From contig CAKZFX010000019.1 in assembly GCA_936908745.1 (NCBI GenBank), forward strand, positions 58,249 to 122,248: a stretch of DNA of 64,000 bases, read 5' to 3'. Under the pieces are notes generated by a model, which saw only the letters and a list, made by a program, of their open reading frames with translations, had not been told where the DNA came from and did no database searches. This stretch comes from an uncultured Chitinophagaceae bacterium (GTDB taxonomy: Bacteria > Bacteroidota > Bacteroidia > Chitinophagales > Chitinophagaceae). This document shows positions 52,925-63,047 of the stretch, in pieces. Each line of letters opens with the position of its first letter. Positions within the stretch are counted from its first letter, which is position 1. The translations under genes were made by a program, and so were the position numbers.

Positions 52925-55900
52925 TTAATTACCATACACATTGGCAATTCGGTTAATTACTTCTGTCTGGTTATTTTTATTTGAATAGCCCAAAATCTCG
53001 AATCCTCCATCGTTTGTATCTCTATAATATACTCTTGAGCCTCTATCTCCTCTAAGCTCAGAAATTCCTGTTCCTTCAAAAGCTTTGCCTTGCAAAGCAT
53101 GCCCCCCCTTTCCACCGTCTAAACCTTTTCTATATTTGTCTACCAAGTCTGTTGCTTCCTTGCTTAATTCCTTATTTCCCTTAAATGTTTCTTTTGCAAA
53201 TTTAAGTAGCTGCTTGTCCTTTTTTACCAACGACTTTACAGGCTTTAAAAAATCTGTACCAGGAATTAAAAAGAACGCAGATATACTGGCACTAACAAAG
53301 TCTCCTTGTGATAAACCGGTAATAACATCTTTAAGATCATGTAAATCTCCTAGTACTGGCACATATTCTAATGCTTCTCCATAAGTGTCATTAATTGCGA
53401 TTGCCCATTTTTCTTGTTCAGTTCTACTTACTGAAACTTCATATGATACGGCTGGATGTTTCGTAGTGTAATCGTACTTCTCTTTAAATGACCTGTTTTG
53501 CCAAGCCTTATTCAGTTCAGCCATTTGAATCCGCTTGTTTGCTTCAGCACATCCCACACAAGTTGATTCGGGTTTATTTGCAGCTACATTTGCAGCCCTG
53601 AGCAATACATTTGCACCTATCTCAATAAGCTTTGTACTTTTTGGAGCGCTTTTAGTCGCAGTAGTGGTAAGAGTACGTAAAAAAGATTGGGTCGTTAAAT
53701 TCGCAGCTTCATAAGAATATGTAAAAGCCTTCCCTGCACCACTTACGGCGCTACTACCTTCTAAACCATCTACATCAATATTAGTAACCGGATCACAACT
53801 GGCGTATTGATACGGGGTTAAGAATGGATACTGATCTGTTAGCGGATCAAGTTGTGGAAACCTTCCGATCTGTGGATCATAGTTTCGAAACCCATAATCA
53901 TACCAATTCAAGTCACCATCTTCAAGTAACTCTTTATCATTATAGAGATAATTGTTTTTAACCTGTCCTTCCAAACTACTACCGAACTTTCGGCTGGAGA
54001 TCGCTGTAATTTTTAGGCCATAAGCATGGTAATGATTTTCCTCCACAATATTTCCCTGCGCAATGCCTACTTTAAAATTGTCAAAATAAACATCGTTAGA
54101 ACTCTGGTTACTCAGGTACACGTAGGCATAGCCATTTTTAGGCGCTTTAATATTATCTAAGGTCAAAGAACTACCGCTGGTGCCTACGCTGGCATCCACC
54201 TGTATCTGCGCCACACCTCCATCCGCAGCAGGTATAAAGTTAAAACGTTCGTCGAAGAAAAGAACGGTTAAAAATGCCTGTGGGGTAGTACCCGAGGGAC
54301 TGCTGCCATTGGGTTGCACGGCATTGGCAAAGCCCGGCAGCCCGCCCAGGTTGCTATTAATCGCCGTACCATGCCCTGCCAGCATTGTATTACCTGTGCC
54401 TCCAATGGCTTGTAACAGGCTTCCCAACACATTGCTGACCATTGCACTGCTATTACCACCAGCCGTGGTTTGATGATAGTATAACACATTGGCTGAAACT
54501 TTATCTCCGGCCATCACCCGTTGCAGTGTATTTGGCCCGATATTATAGCCTGCGTTGGTGCCCAGTTTGCTTACATAATCGCCTATATCAGCATGATCCC
54601 AGGCAACAGGCGTTGTTGTCCTTGTAGTAGCCACTTCATTATTCACCCCTTCCTGGCCGAAAATGCTCTGCTCCAATGTAGCCCTGTCCGTTTCCATGGT
54701 GGCTGTGTTGTGTGCCGTGTGCTCCCCTTCGGTGAGTATCATCCGCACATTTTGCTGGTAATCGAGTATATAATAATCAAACACGCCCCCGTCATTTTCC
54801 CCGGGATTCAGTGCAGGAAGGTTGATATTGCCAGCTACATTAAAGGCATCATAAACATTCATGTCATAAAGCGGGGATACCACCCGTACACGACCTTCCT
54901 CAAAGCTGATATATTGTAAAGAGGCGCTACCTCCTGCTGTTTCTTCATACACATATTGGTTGATATAACTGGTGGTTTTTGCTGTACCACCACCTTCGGG
55001 TGTAAAAGTTCGCTGCAATTTTTTTCCGCCGGCACTATATACAATTTTGATCGTCCCTTTTCCCGCAACACGGATCTCTTCGGGCTTGTCTAAAAAATTA
55101 TATTTAATACCGTTTGCACCCGTTACCCCTGCCAGGTCCTTAGCATTTTTATTCAGGTCTATTACCAGGTTTCCATTGGCATCATATACATAGTCGGGGT
55201 TGGCGCCATTCGCCCCATCTTTAAAATCTCCAAACTGGCCGTTAACAGCGGTGCTGGTCATGACATCCGTTACTGATTGCAGTTTATTGCTCAATGTACC
55301 ATAGGTATAGCTAAGGTTATCAATAGTGATGGGCGAGCCATTACCCGGCACTACTCCTTTTTGCAAAAGATTCAGCAGGTTGCCGTTCAGGTCATAGGTA
55401 ATTTTCCCGCTGTTGCCGGTAGTGGAAAAATCCATTTCGGTATTGCTCCAGGCATCACCGGTATGTTTTTTCTCCTTGAAAATCGCATTTATCAACCTGC
55501 CTGCATTATCATAGGTAAAATCAAATTTGCGTTGTGCATCATCCCCCTGTGTGTTCCAGAGGATACCCGTTACCTGCCCGGCCAGGTTAGCATTGTTAAA
55601 TACATTATCACTGTTATCAAAGCCCAGGTACATACCAAAGAAATGTCCCCATTTATTATAGTTAGCAGGGTTTTTTAATGCATAATCCTTGTTAATACCC
55701 GTAATCTGGTTGTGAATATTATAACTGTAGGTCAATGACTCCAACTGAGTGCCACCGCTCCCGGTATAGCCCGGTGCCAGCTTTTTTTCTTTTAGCCGGC
55801 CTGCATCATCATAGGCATAATCGGCAATGGTCTTAAAACTATTATCCCCAAATTTCTTTTGGATAGAAGTAATTCTGCCCAATTTGTCAAACAGGTTTTT

Positions 55901-57805
55901 GGTCAATATTTTATAATTAGTATAAGCTGTACTGGGCACTGTGTGATCGCTGCAGGAACTTAACAGCCGGCCATCAAAGTGATATTGCATTGTGGCTATA
56001 TCCTCGCCACCCTTCACATTGTCGGCCAATGACTGAATGGCGCTGCCCCGTTCATCATAGTAAACAGTGGAAGATAAGAAAGTGGCTGTGCCTAATACTC
56101 TTGTCATCCCGCCCGTGGGCATACTCATCACCCGTTTTGACCAGGCAATCGGCATTACATTGGGATCAGATGTGCTATACGCAGTTGTGTTGGTATTATT
56201 TGTATTAAAGGATTTAGTACCGTTAAAAGAATAATTATCGTAAAAACTATAATTGAGCACTGTTGTAACCCCACTGTTGTTAAGGTCTGATGAACTTAAC
56301 GGGTTATAATGCGTAGGCACTGTTACACTCACCGTGCCTGTATTATTAATAGTGATTGTGTTACTAAGCGATGCGCTGTTAATATCTGACTGTAATGTTG
56401 CAACAGATTTGGTTGTGTTGTATAGTGCTGATAAGAGCGATCTGTCCAGTTCATCGTAGATATTAGTCGTCCATTGTGCAGTGGATAAAGCGGCCTGATT
56501 ACCATCCTGCATAAACACTACTCTATCTCTAGTATCATAGATCATCCGAAGAGGTTCAGCACCAGGAGCTTTTTTCCATATTGTTCTCCCCTTTTCATCA
56601 TAAGCGTATTGAAACATCTGTTCGTGTCTTAAAATCGCATTTCCAAGAATGGGGTGTGTAAAAGACCAATTGTTAGATTCAAGAAAATTGACTCCTTCAG
56701 GTTGTATTCGATATCTCAATTGGCCAAAATCATCATAAATATTATAGGTACAAATCCATCCTAAATGACCTGCTGAGGGATTGTCGTCTAGTTGTATTTT
56801 TCTCAGAATTAACTTCCCCATTTTGTTGATAAATTCGATTATCTGTTTACCATTCTCATTCGTCCTAATTTGCTTGTAAAGTGTATTGACAGGATAAACA
56901 CCTTCATGTTTTGGATTAATATCTAATAGTTCATAACGAACACCAAAAATCTGCACATTATCGGCTAAGGTATTTAATTCATAAGTTGCAGATATTCCAT
57001 TAGCTGCCGCCCATACAGTACCCTGTTGCTTAATATTTTTCGTCCGGTTCAGTGGGCTGTTATCATAAGTTACACTTGCATAGGCAGATGTTTCATTGTA
57101 GTTAGTTGAATAGTACAATGGCTGCTCTGTCAGCGGTGCTGTTTTGTATTTTCCAGATTGACTGGCAGTGGTATAAGGCAGGTATTGAAGCGGCTGACGT
57201 CCATAGGCATCATACTGTGCAAACTGCACCATATCGCCCCAAGGCCCTGAAGGTGATGAGGGTGTGGCCGCTTCCCTGCTGATGGTTTGTAATTTTCTGC
57301 CGATACCATCCATATAAGAAGTGGTTTGCAGTTTATCACCGATAGGCAATTGTTCCACCCCACCCCAGTTGCTGACACCCGTAACAAGCACTGTATTTTC
57401 CCGCAGGTAGTTAATATCTTCCCAGTTGGAAGAAACAACAGATATTTTGATCACGTTTGAGTAAATACCGGAAGGGTTTCCCGGAACACTGTTTGTTTTT
57501 CTGCGATAAAACGTAGTAGTTGACAATGGTCCACTGAACGTAAAGGCAGAGGATGTAGCCCCTGATATATTCGTAAACCCGCTTAGCGGCTGGCTGCTTT
57601 GCTCCCACTGGTAAGTAAGCCCCGTTGAAGGAGAGTAAACAGGATAAATTTCCACCAGTTGATCAGGCGTTTGTGCTGTTGTAAAATGCACTTTACCTGT
57701 TATACTTCCTACTTTATGGTTAGGGTTTAACTGGGCCGATACAATTGATGCCAGGCTTAAACAAAGCATCAACAGTGCAAATCGTGTGGTTCGTATTGTC
57801 AGCAT
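52925..57805 (-). CDS. DUF6443/RHS-repeat polymorphic toxin with RelE-like C-terminal tip
   Basis: 1626 residues. Signal peptide ends SIVSAQ. An Ig-like domain (about 40-130) is followed by DUF6443 (NYLRENTVLVTGV...TTSYMDGIGRKLQTI). Many YD/RHS repeats follow (YDAYGR, YDEKGR, YDELDR, YDDAGRLKE, YDNAGRLIN, YDANGNLV). The RHS core end YDPQIGRFPQLDPL...NIDVDGLEG lies at about 1305-1348. A pre-toxin segment (EYVPVLGDLHDLKDVITGLSQGD split by a hydrophobic LIPGT stretch, about 1460-1520) precedes the tip. The last about 60 residues (GKGGHALQG, ELRGDRGSRVYYR, FEILGYSNKNNQ) look like a RelE/ParE-type nuclease; this is inference. Local composition drops in the tip (16 of 60 G+C at 52921-52980 versus 28 of 60 at 54241-54300), suggesting exchange. 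Confidence 0.85.
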   Translation of the reverse strand: MLTIRTTRFALLMLCLSLASIVSAQLNPNHKVGSITGKVHFTTAQTPDQLVEIYPVYSPSTGLTYQWEQSSQPLSGFTNISGATSSAFTFSGPLSTTTFYRRKTNSVPGNPSGIYSNVIKISVVSSNWEDINYLRENTVLVTGVSNWGGVEQLPIGDKLQTTSYMDGIGRKLQTISREAATPSSPSGPWGDMVQFAQYDAYGRQPLQYLPYTTASQSGKYKTAPLTEQPLYYSTNYNETSAYASVTYDNSPLNRTKNIKQQGTVWAAANGISATYELNTLADNVQIFGVRYELLDINPKHEGVYPVNTLYKQIRTNENGKQIIEFINKMGKLILRKIQLDDNPSAGHLGWICTYNIYDDFGQLRYRIQPEGVNFLESNNWSFTHPILGNAILRHEQMFQYAYDEKGRTIWKKAPGAEPLRMIYDTRDRVVFMQDGNQAALSTAQWTTNIYDELDRSLLSALYNTTKSVATLQSDINSASLSNTITINNTGTVSVTVPTHYNPLSSSDLNNSGVTTVLNYSFYDNYSFNGTKSFNTNNTNTTAYSTSDPNVMPIAWSKRVMSMPTGGMTRVLGTATFLSSTVYYDERGSAIQSLADNVKGGEDIATMQYHFDGRLLSSCSDHTVPSTAYTNYKILTKNLFDKLGRITSIQKKFGDNSFKTIADYAYDDAGRLKEKKLAPGYTGSGGTQLESLTYSYNIHNQITGINKDYALKNPANYNKWGHFFGMYLGFDNSDNVFNNANLAGQVTGILWNTQGDDAQRKFDFTYDNAGRLINAIFKEKKHTGDAWSNTEMDFSTTGNSGKITYDLNGNLLNLLQKGVVPGNGSPITIDNLSYTYGTLSNKLQSVTDVMTSTAVNGQFGDFKDGANGANPDYVYDANGNLVIDLNKNAKDLAGVTGANGIKYNFLDKPEEIRVAGKGTIKIVYSAGGKKLQRTFTPEGGGTAKTTSYINQYVYEETAGGSASLQYISFEEGRVRVVSPLYDMNVYDAFNVAGNINLPALNPGENDGGVFDYYILDYQQNVRMILTEGEHTAHNTATMETDRATLEQSIFGQEGVNNEVATTRTTTPVAWDHADIGDYVSKLGTNAGYNIGPNTLQRVMAGDKVSANVLYYHQTTAGGNSSAMVSNVLGSLLQAIGGTGNTMLAGHGTAINSNLGGLPGFANAVQPNGSSPSGTTPQAFLTVLFFDERFNFIPAADGGVAQIQVDASVGTSGSSLTLDNIKAPKNGYAYVYLSNQSSNDVYFDNFKVGIAQGNIVEENHYHAYGLKITAISSRKFGSSLEGQVKNNYLYNDKELLEDGDLNWYDYGFRNYDPQIGRFPQLDPLTDQYPFLTPYQYASCDPVTNIDVDGLEGSSAVSGAGKAFTYSYEAANLTTQSFLRTLTTTATKSAPKSTKLIEIGANVLLRAANVAANKPESTCVGCAEANKRIQMAELNKAWQNRSFKEKYDYTTKHPAVSYEVSVSRTEQEKWAIAINDTYGEALEYVPVLGDLHDLKDVITGLSQGDFVSASISAFFLIPGTDFLKPVKSLVKKDKQLLKFAKETFKGNKELSKEATDLVDKYRKGLDGGKGGHALQGKAFEGTGISELRGDRGSRVYYRDTNDGGFEILGYSNKNNQTEVINRIANVYGN

Positions 57806-57835
57806 CCGGAAAAGTTTAAAATTATTTACTTGGCT

Positions 57836-58378
57836 TTATTCAGATCGGTAATCGGTTCTTATGGCATTAATAACAGAAATATCCAGCGGGCTTATTTTCG
57901 GGCTAAAGAAACCAACCAGTTCACCTTGTTCACTGATCAGCACTTTTTGAAAATCGCCGCTGATCGAAAGGCTTAATTGTCCGTTAGCAGACTCGTTTGC
58001 CAGCCATTGATAAACCGCTTGTGTAGTCGTGCCTGCCACGCCGTCTTTGGCAGCCAGCAGGAAATTGGTATTATAGGTTGATTGACAAAATTGCTTTATC
58101 TCCGAGTTGCTTCTTGGCTCATTGCCGAAACTGTTGGAAGGAAATGCAATCACGATAAGACTGTCTGCAAATTGCTCCTGCAATTGTTTTAATTCAGCCA
58201 ACTGCGTTGCACGTGGGCTTTCGGTGGCAATATTTACCAGCAATACTTTTCTATGCTGGAAGTTTGTCATGCTGATTGTATTGTTGTCTGTATCCGTAAA
58301 CTGGAGATTATAAAATCCAGTTATAAAACTTATCAATGACATTAAAATAGTAAGCATAGTATTTATTTTTATAAACAT
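57836..58378 (-). CDS. Glutathione-peroxidase-like protein lacking the peroxidatic cysteine
   Basis: 180 residues with an N-terminal hydrophobic signal-like segment (about 8-22). The GPx landmarks remain: LQFTDTDNN, KVLLVNIATES where most family members have VNVASKCG, then LKQLQEQFADSLIVIAFPSNSFGNEPRSNSEIKQFC (the FPxNxFG motif and the second Cys). The peroxidatic Cys/Sec position is occupied by Ser (about Ser54), and the C-terminal WNF motif is SGDFQKVLI. It is unlikely to be a normal peroxidase. Its start overlaps the upstream YD gene end by 10 bases and it precedes the RHS gene by 30 bases. A start at 58357 is possible. It may have become a structural or binding protein of this locus. Confidence 0.7.
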   Translation of the reverse strand: MFIKINTMLTILMSLISFITGFYNLQFTDTDNNTISMTNFQHRKVLLVNIATESPRATQLAELKQLQEQFADSLIVIAFPSNSFGNEPRSNSEIKQFCQSTYNTNFLLAAKDGVAGTTTQAVYQWLANESANGQLSLSISGDFQKVLISEQGELVGFFSPKISPLDISVINAIRTDYRSE

Positions 58379-61300
58379 CCGATAAAGCAGGCAGTGCTAT
58401 GTGTTTCATCCCAACTGTTTGAACTGATCGAACCATCACTAAAGCAATACCTGTAAGTACATATCCATACAAATACACCATTTACTCTTTGTCGTACCGC
58501 AGATACCACTGTGGCGACACCCGTTTCACAAACATTGTTGATACAAGCCTGGTCCAAACCTAAACAAGTGCTACAAGGAGAAACAGCAGTGCAAGTGCCG
58601 TTTGTGTTCGCATAAGCCTGCCCATTCGCCGCAATATCATCCAGCGCTAGCTGGTTGGCTGCCGACACACTCGTTGGAGATGCATAGGTACTTGCAGCAA
58701 CGGTATAGGTTACAGAAGACCCTGTGTACCCGGAAGGGCAATCATTTCGTGTAAAAGTCTGGCTCTGTACTGTATTATAATAAACCCCTGATTGGCACAG
58801 TTCACTTTCTCCTACATCAGCCCATATTGTCTGGTTATATGTAGAACTGTTCGGATTGATATTAGTCATCAGCACAAAAAGATGCCATTCGCTGCCTACC
58901 AGTTTGCAATAATAAGCTGAGCCACTCAGCCATTCCCATACAGGGTCTGTATTTATATTACAGGTGGTCGTATTATTTGCCGCCGCCTGGCCATTGGCAG
59001 CTATTTCATCATCAGCTTTTGCATTCGCATCTGCCTGGCTGATAATTGAAGAATATCTTCCAGCAGGAACGGTATAGGTATAAGGCACACCTTCGTAAAA
59101 GTCAGGACAGTTTTCCTTATCAAAAGTCTCCGAACGTTGAACGTTATAATAAACCTGGATACAACTTCCATTTGAATTGGCATAAGCCTGGCCGTATGTC
59201 AACAGATAATTTTCCGCTTGCATATCAGCATCCTGCTGGCTTAGAGCAGATGAAAACGTACTCGCGGCTATTGTATAGGTTACATCGCCTCCTATATATC
59301 CCGATCCGCAATTGCTTTTAGTAAAAGTTTCAGACACGAGTTTATTATAATAAATACCGGGACATCCGTTTTGTTTAGCAGGTGAAATATTATTGTACTC
59401 ATACATTTTCACCACATTTCTTTTCTCATCCCGTATAAACTGTAAACGGCCCATGTTATCATACTCATAGTAAATAATACGGTTGTTTTCATCGCACTCT
59501 GAGGTTTTGCCAATAGCCGGATCATAACTTACCGTCCGCATCCTTGCCGTTTTGGGGTAAAGTCTTAACTCATCAATAGTAGTAGCTGAATTTCCTACTC
59601 TTACTGACGTTGTGCCCTGGCTTAATTCATACTCATAATAAGTATAACCATTAATCGTAGGCGCTGATTTGGTTTGTGTAGCCGTTCCGCTGATAGCCGT
59701 TACCTGCACAGATCCGTTGGTAGCCCAGAAGGATACGATGTGAGGTTTTGATGTATTTACTGATGAAATAAATCTCTCAGCAGAAGTAAGTATATATGAC
59801 CGTTGCCCGGTAACGCCTGTATTTGCAAAAGGATTAACAGGTTCACCCGCTGTTGTATAATAAGTCCAGCCTTGCCACTCGCTCGTGTTCTCAAAACCTG
59901 CGTATGCATAGGTATCATTGGCGACATCAGCATTAATAACAGAAGCCACCACGTATTTATCATTATAGCCATACAGGCTTGCAATAGTGCGTCCGCCTTC
60001 ATCTTTTACTCCCACTAGGTTACCAGCTGCATCATAAGAAAACTGTTGTGTTATCTTATAGTTAGAAACACTTGAACCTGGTCCCTGGTAAAAACTCATA
60101 CTTAGTGAAGGCACAGGCGCCGCAAAACGCTGCTCCAATGATCGTGTTGCCTTTATATCTCCATTTGACAGGCTGGCGAATTCAGTAACTTCTTCAGAAA
60201 GATAGAAGCGGTCCATATTTTTCTGAACGCTGTTAGTTACAGTTAAGGGTATTGAGACGAGATTATTTTGCAACATCGTCGTTATAATCGTGCCTGTGAA
60301 GTTGGCAGGATACCTGATCTCTTTAATGGTGGTGTCACCATTGCTTTGATAGGTCCTCGTTTTATTCACCTCATAGTTTCCATCAAAATAATTATAATCA
60401 GTCCGGGTCTCAAGATATTCTGAAGATTGAGGTCTGAATGCTCTTTCCTTTGTTGTCCGCAACATCACTCTTCCTGTGTACATTTTATAAATGTCAATTT
60501 TGAGATCAGCATTGGAAGAAGCATAATAAGTGGCCGTGTAAACATTCGGATCCGTCCATTCGCTGTTTTTTTGTGAAGTACTTTTATACACCAGACATTT
60601 ACAGGATGAAATATTAATGGCCCGTTTTGCCAAGGAAGTGCAAGGAACTGCCTCTTCTTCGTCTCCTTCTTCCCCAAAAGAGGCATTACACGTTGTTTCA
60701 TTAAACGTATATAGATTCTCTGTTTCTTTTACCGTGTAGCCCTGGTTATCCTTGATAATTGTCTTTTTCGGCAATCCATAAGCCCACGGTGCAAACCGTT
60801 GTTTGGCTGCAAAAAAAGGATTCGTCGGCTCCCATATCGCATAGTCATCAGAACTGGTAAATTCCTGGATGGTCTTGCCAATTGTCCCCGGGTTTTCGAC
60901 GACCTCCACCCGCTTAAACTGGGTTGGCAATGGGGCTGCGCCATTGAGGTCAGAATTATAATACGTGGTTACGTAGGTATCCCTTGACTGATCTCCGAGA
61001 CAGGTCAGAGCTAACGTGACCAAGCCACCAATAAAGTCAAGCACAACAGCAACAATGTTTAAAGGTGTGGCTGACAAACATAAATTTACAATATCCATTA
61101 CTGTGGAAACAACATTGATAATTCCCAATATAGGACCTGCAATCTCCATTGCTTTCTGAATATCAGTCAAACTGATAGCCTGCTGCATATTGAGAATACC
61201 AGGATATCTAAACTTCCAGAAGCATTCGCCCAATGGAAAACTACTTAAGGTCATCCTGTATTTTTTTTCTTCCGGCTGGTAATGGTTTTGTGTTGACATA

Positions 61301-63009
61301 CTGTTGACCGGCATTTCAAGTCCCCATAGCGAAGAACCACCGCCCTCAAGTGTATAATTGTAAGTCGTAGTCAAAGGATTAGAACAGTCGTTAGAAAAAC
61401 CACCATCCGTCGAACTCGTCTGGCTTACATGCACGCCCCCAACTTCACGCAGCGAAACATTCAATACACCTGAGTTTTGCTCGTAAGAGTATGTCAATGT
61501 GCCGCCGGTCGGGTATATAACCTGCTTTAGCAATCCATTTTTTGCATAGCTTGTTTTGGGATTTAACGTAATAGTTGACTGGCCATCCTTAATAAAACAT
61601 AGCCCTCTCAGTTGACTGCTGCTTAATTGCGAAATATTACTGCTAAGCGAAATAGATTCATCATAATAGCCTTTACTATTACTTCCGTTATAAAAACCCC
61701 AGACATCCTTTGCATAAAAGAAAGGCGGGGGTACAAAATCATCAGATGTATTGGAACCTAAATAATAATCAAAGATATAAGGAGGCGAATCTTCTTTCAA
61801 GTCCACTCCATATTTTTGAACAGAGCGAAGACATAACCTTGCCGACTTTTTCTGGAAGTCTGAAATCGGCGTGCCATACCTGTTTAGAATAAAATAGCTT
61901 GTATTCAGTACATATTTTGACAGACTTCTTCCTTCGTAAGCAAAATCAACAGATGATAAAACTTTATCGCCTGATACATCTACCCTGTCACTACCATAAT
62001 TAAGGGCTGCTGTATGTCCATCAGGATAGGTAATAGAAGTCAATACAGGAGATTGTGTAATAGATCTTTTATGTGAAATAATCGCATAGCCTTTTGTGTT
62101 GTTATACATTATATCCTGGCCTGCAATATTATTCATATTGCGGGTGGTATAATTAAATAAAACTTTGCGGCCGGTCAGTACATCTTCAATTTCCGTAAGA
62201 TGCCAGCTGCCAATAACCCATGGATTAAATATTGAAGGATCATCAAACCCTGCCTGGTGATAAACTTTACCTTCTTCAAACTTAGGTTGTGTTTGCTTGT
62301 AGCTCAAGCTCTCATCACAAAATGCAGAATTCAATACTTTGGTAAGTCCATGGCGGGTAAATTTATATACTAACCCATCCACATCCTTAATAGTAAAAGA
62401 AGTAATAGCAGTCCGAATTCCCTGGCTGATCAATCCTGCATCCTGTTGAAAGGTAATAATCATTTTTGTGTCGCCCAACGATTGCGCTACACCAATATTG
62501 GAAGGATCAAGCACAAACATTCCTGCTTTGCCATTAAACTGGAATGAAAAGTAATCAAGCTGTCTGTCTTCTGTTACTACATTATGCTGTGCATATACCT
62601 GGTTTTTCCAGCCATACAAAGGATATTTCCGTATAGCATCCGGACATCCATTGGCAGCCGGCACTGTGGCAAATAAAATACCGGGAGGATATTTAGAAAC
62701 ATCATAATCACTTCCATTACCATTCCGGGCTACCTGGTCATCAGGCTCACCCACCTGCATTCTTGTAATAAAACCACCAGCTACAAGGTTCCATCCCTGC
62801 CCTGCATAAGAAGCAGCATCACTCACTTTCAAGCCATTACCCGAACTGTACGACAAAGCTACAACGGCATTCAACCGGCTTTTATCATCCTGCCAGTTAA
62901 ACATAGGCACAGAAAAATTAGCGCTGCCTGTTTGCAAGTTTACTTGTCCTATTGCCCTTACAGAGACAATACACAGAATAAAGAAAATAAAGCATCTCAC
63001 TTTAAGCAT
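58369..63009 (-). CDS. YD-type surface protein with three DUF5977 modules
   Basis: About 1546 residues from MLKVRCFIFF; the signal peptide ends VRAIGQ. The N-terminal part (VNLQTGSANFSVPMFNWQD, ALSYSSGNGLKVSD, GQGWNLVAGGFITR) is the typical opening of Bacteroidota RHS/YD proteins. A central hydrophobic segment (LCLSATPLNIVAVVLDFIGGLVTLALTCLG, cut at about residue 660) is odd for an extracellular protein. Near 1190 a few YD-like units remain (YEYDNMGRLQFI, MYEYNN). Three DUF5977 modules follow (about 1216-1480), each with SETF-x-x-NC-type starts and ASTF/YSS...A.Y/A.G.A.AN ends. The RHS core motif and toxin tip are absent. Six further in-frame codons upstream are not needed. It lies between the barrel-like gene and the GPx-like gene. 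Confidence 0.78.
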   Translation of the reverse strand: MLKVRCFIFFILCIVSVRAIGQVNLQTGSANFSVPMFNWQDDKSRLNAVVALSYSSGNGLKVSDAASYAGQGWNLVAGGFITRMQVGEPDDQVARNGNGSDYDVSKYPPGILFATVPAANGCPDAIRKYPLYGWKNQVYAQHNVVTEDRQLDYFSFQFNGKAGMFVLDPSNIGVAQSLGDTKMIITFQQDAGLISQGIRTAITSFTIKDVDGLVYKFTRHGLTKVLNSAFCDESLSYKQTQPKFEEGKVYHQAGFDDPSIFNPWVIGSWHLTEIEDVLTGRKVLFNYTTRNMNNIAGQDIMYNNTKGYAIISHKRSITQSPVLTSITYPDGHTAALNYGSDRVDVSGDKVLSSVDFAYEGRSLSKYVLNTSYFILNRYGTPISDFQKKSARLCLRSVQKYGVDLKEDSPPYIFDYYLGSNTSDDFVPPPFFYAKDVWGFYNGSNSKGYYDESISLSSNISQLSSSQLRGLCFIKDGQSTITLNPKTSYAKNGLLKQVIYPTGGTLTYSYEQNSGVLNVSLREVGGVHVSQTSSTDGGFSNDCSNPLTTTYNYTLEGGGSSLWGLEMPVNSMSTQNHYQPEEKKYRMTLSSFPLGECFWKFRYPGILNMQQAISLTDIQKAMEIAGPILGIINVVSTVMDIVNLCLSATPLNIVAVVLDFIGGLVTLALTCLGDQSRDTYVTTYYNSDLNGAAPLPTQFKRVEVVENPGTIGKTIQEFTSSDDYAIWEPTNPFFAAKQRFAPWAYGLPKKTIIKDNQGYTVKETENLYTFNETTCNASFGEEGDEEEAVPCTSLAKRAINISSCKCLVYKSTSQKNSEWTDPNVYTATYYASSNADLKIDIYKMYTGRVMLRTTKERAFRPQSSEYLETRTDYNYFDGNYEVNKTRTYQSNGDTTIKEIRYPANFTGTIITTMLQNNLVSIPLTVTNSVQKNMDRFYLSEEVTEFASLSNGDIKATRSLEQRFAAPVPSLSMSFYQGPGSSVSNYKITQQFSYDAAGNLVGVKDEGGRTIASLYGYNDKYVVASVINADVANDTYAYAGFENTSEWQGWTYYTTAGEPVNPFANTGVTGQRSYILTSAERFISSVNTSKPHIVSFWATNGSVQVTAISGTATQTKSAPTINGYTYYEYELSQGTTSVRVGNSATTIDELRLYPKTARMRTVSYDPAIGKTSECDENNRIIYYEYDNMGRLQFIRDEKRNVVKMYEYNNISPAKQNGCPGIYYNKLVSETFTKSNCGSGYIGGDVTYTIAASTFSSALSQQDADMQAENYLLTYGQAYANSNGSCIQVYYNVQRSETFDKENCPDFYEGVPYTYTVPAGRYSSIISQADANAKADDEIAANGQAAANNTTTCNINTDPVWEWLSGSAYYCKLVGSEWHLFVLMTNINPNSSTYNQTIWADVGESELCQSGVYYNTVQSQTFTRNDCPSGYTGSSVTYTVAASTYASPTSVSAANQLALDDIAANGQAYANTNGTCTAVSPCSTCLGLDQACINNVCETGVATVVSAVRQRVNGVFVWICTYRYCFSDGSISSNSWDETHSTACFIGCL

Positions 63010-63047
63010 ACCCTTTTTTTTAATAAATAGTATCAATCCTCAAAAAA

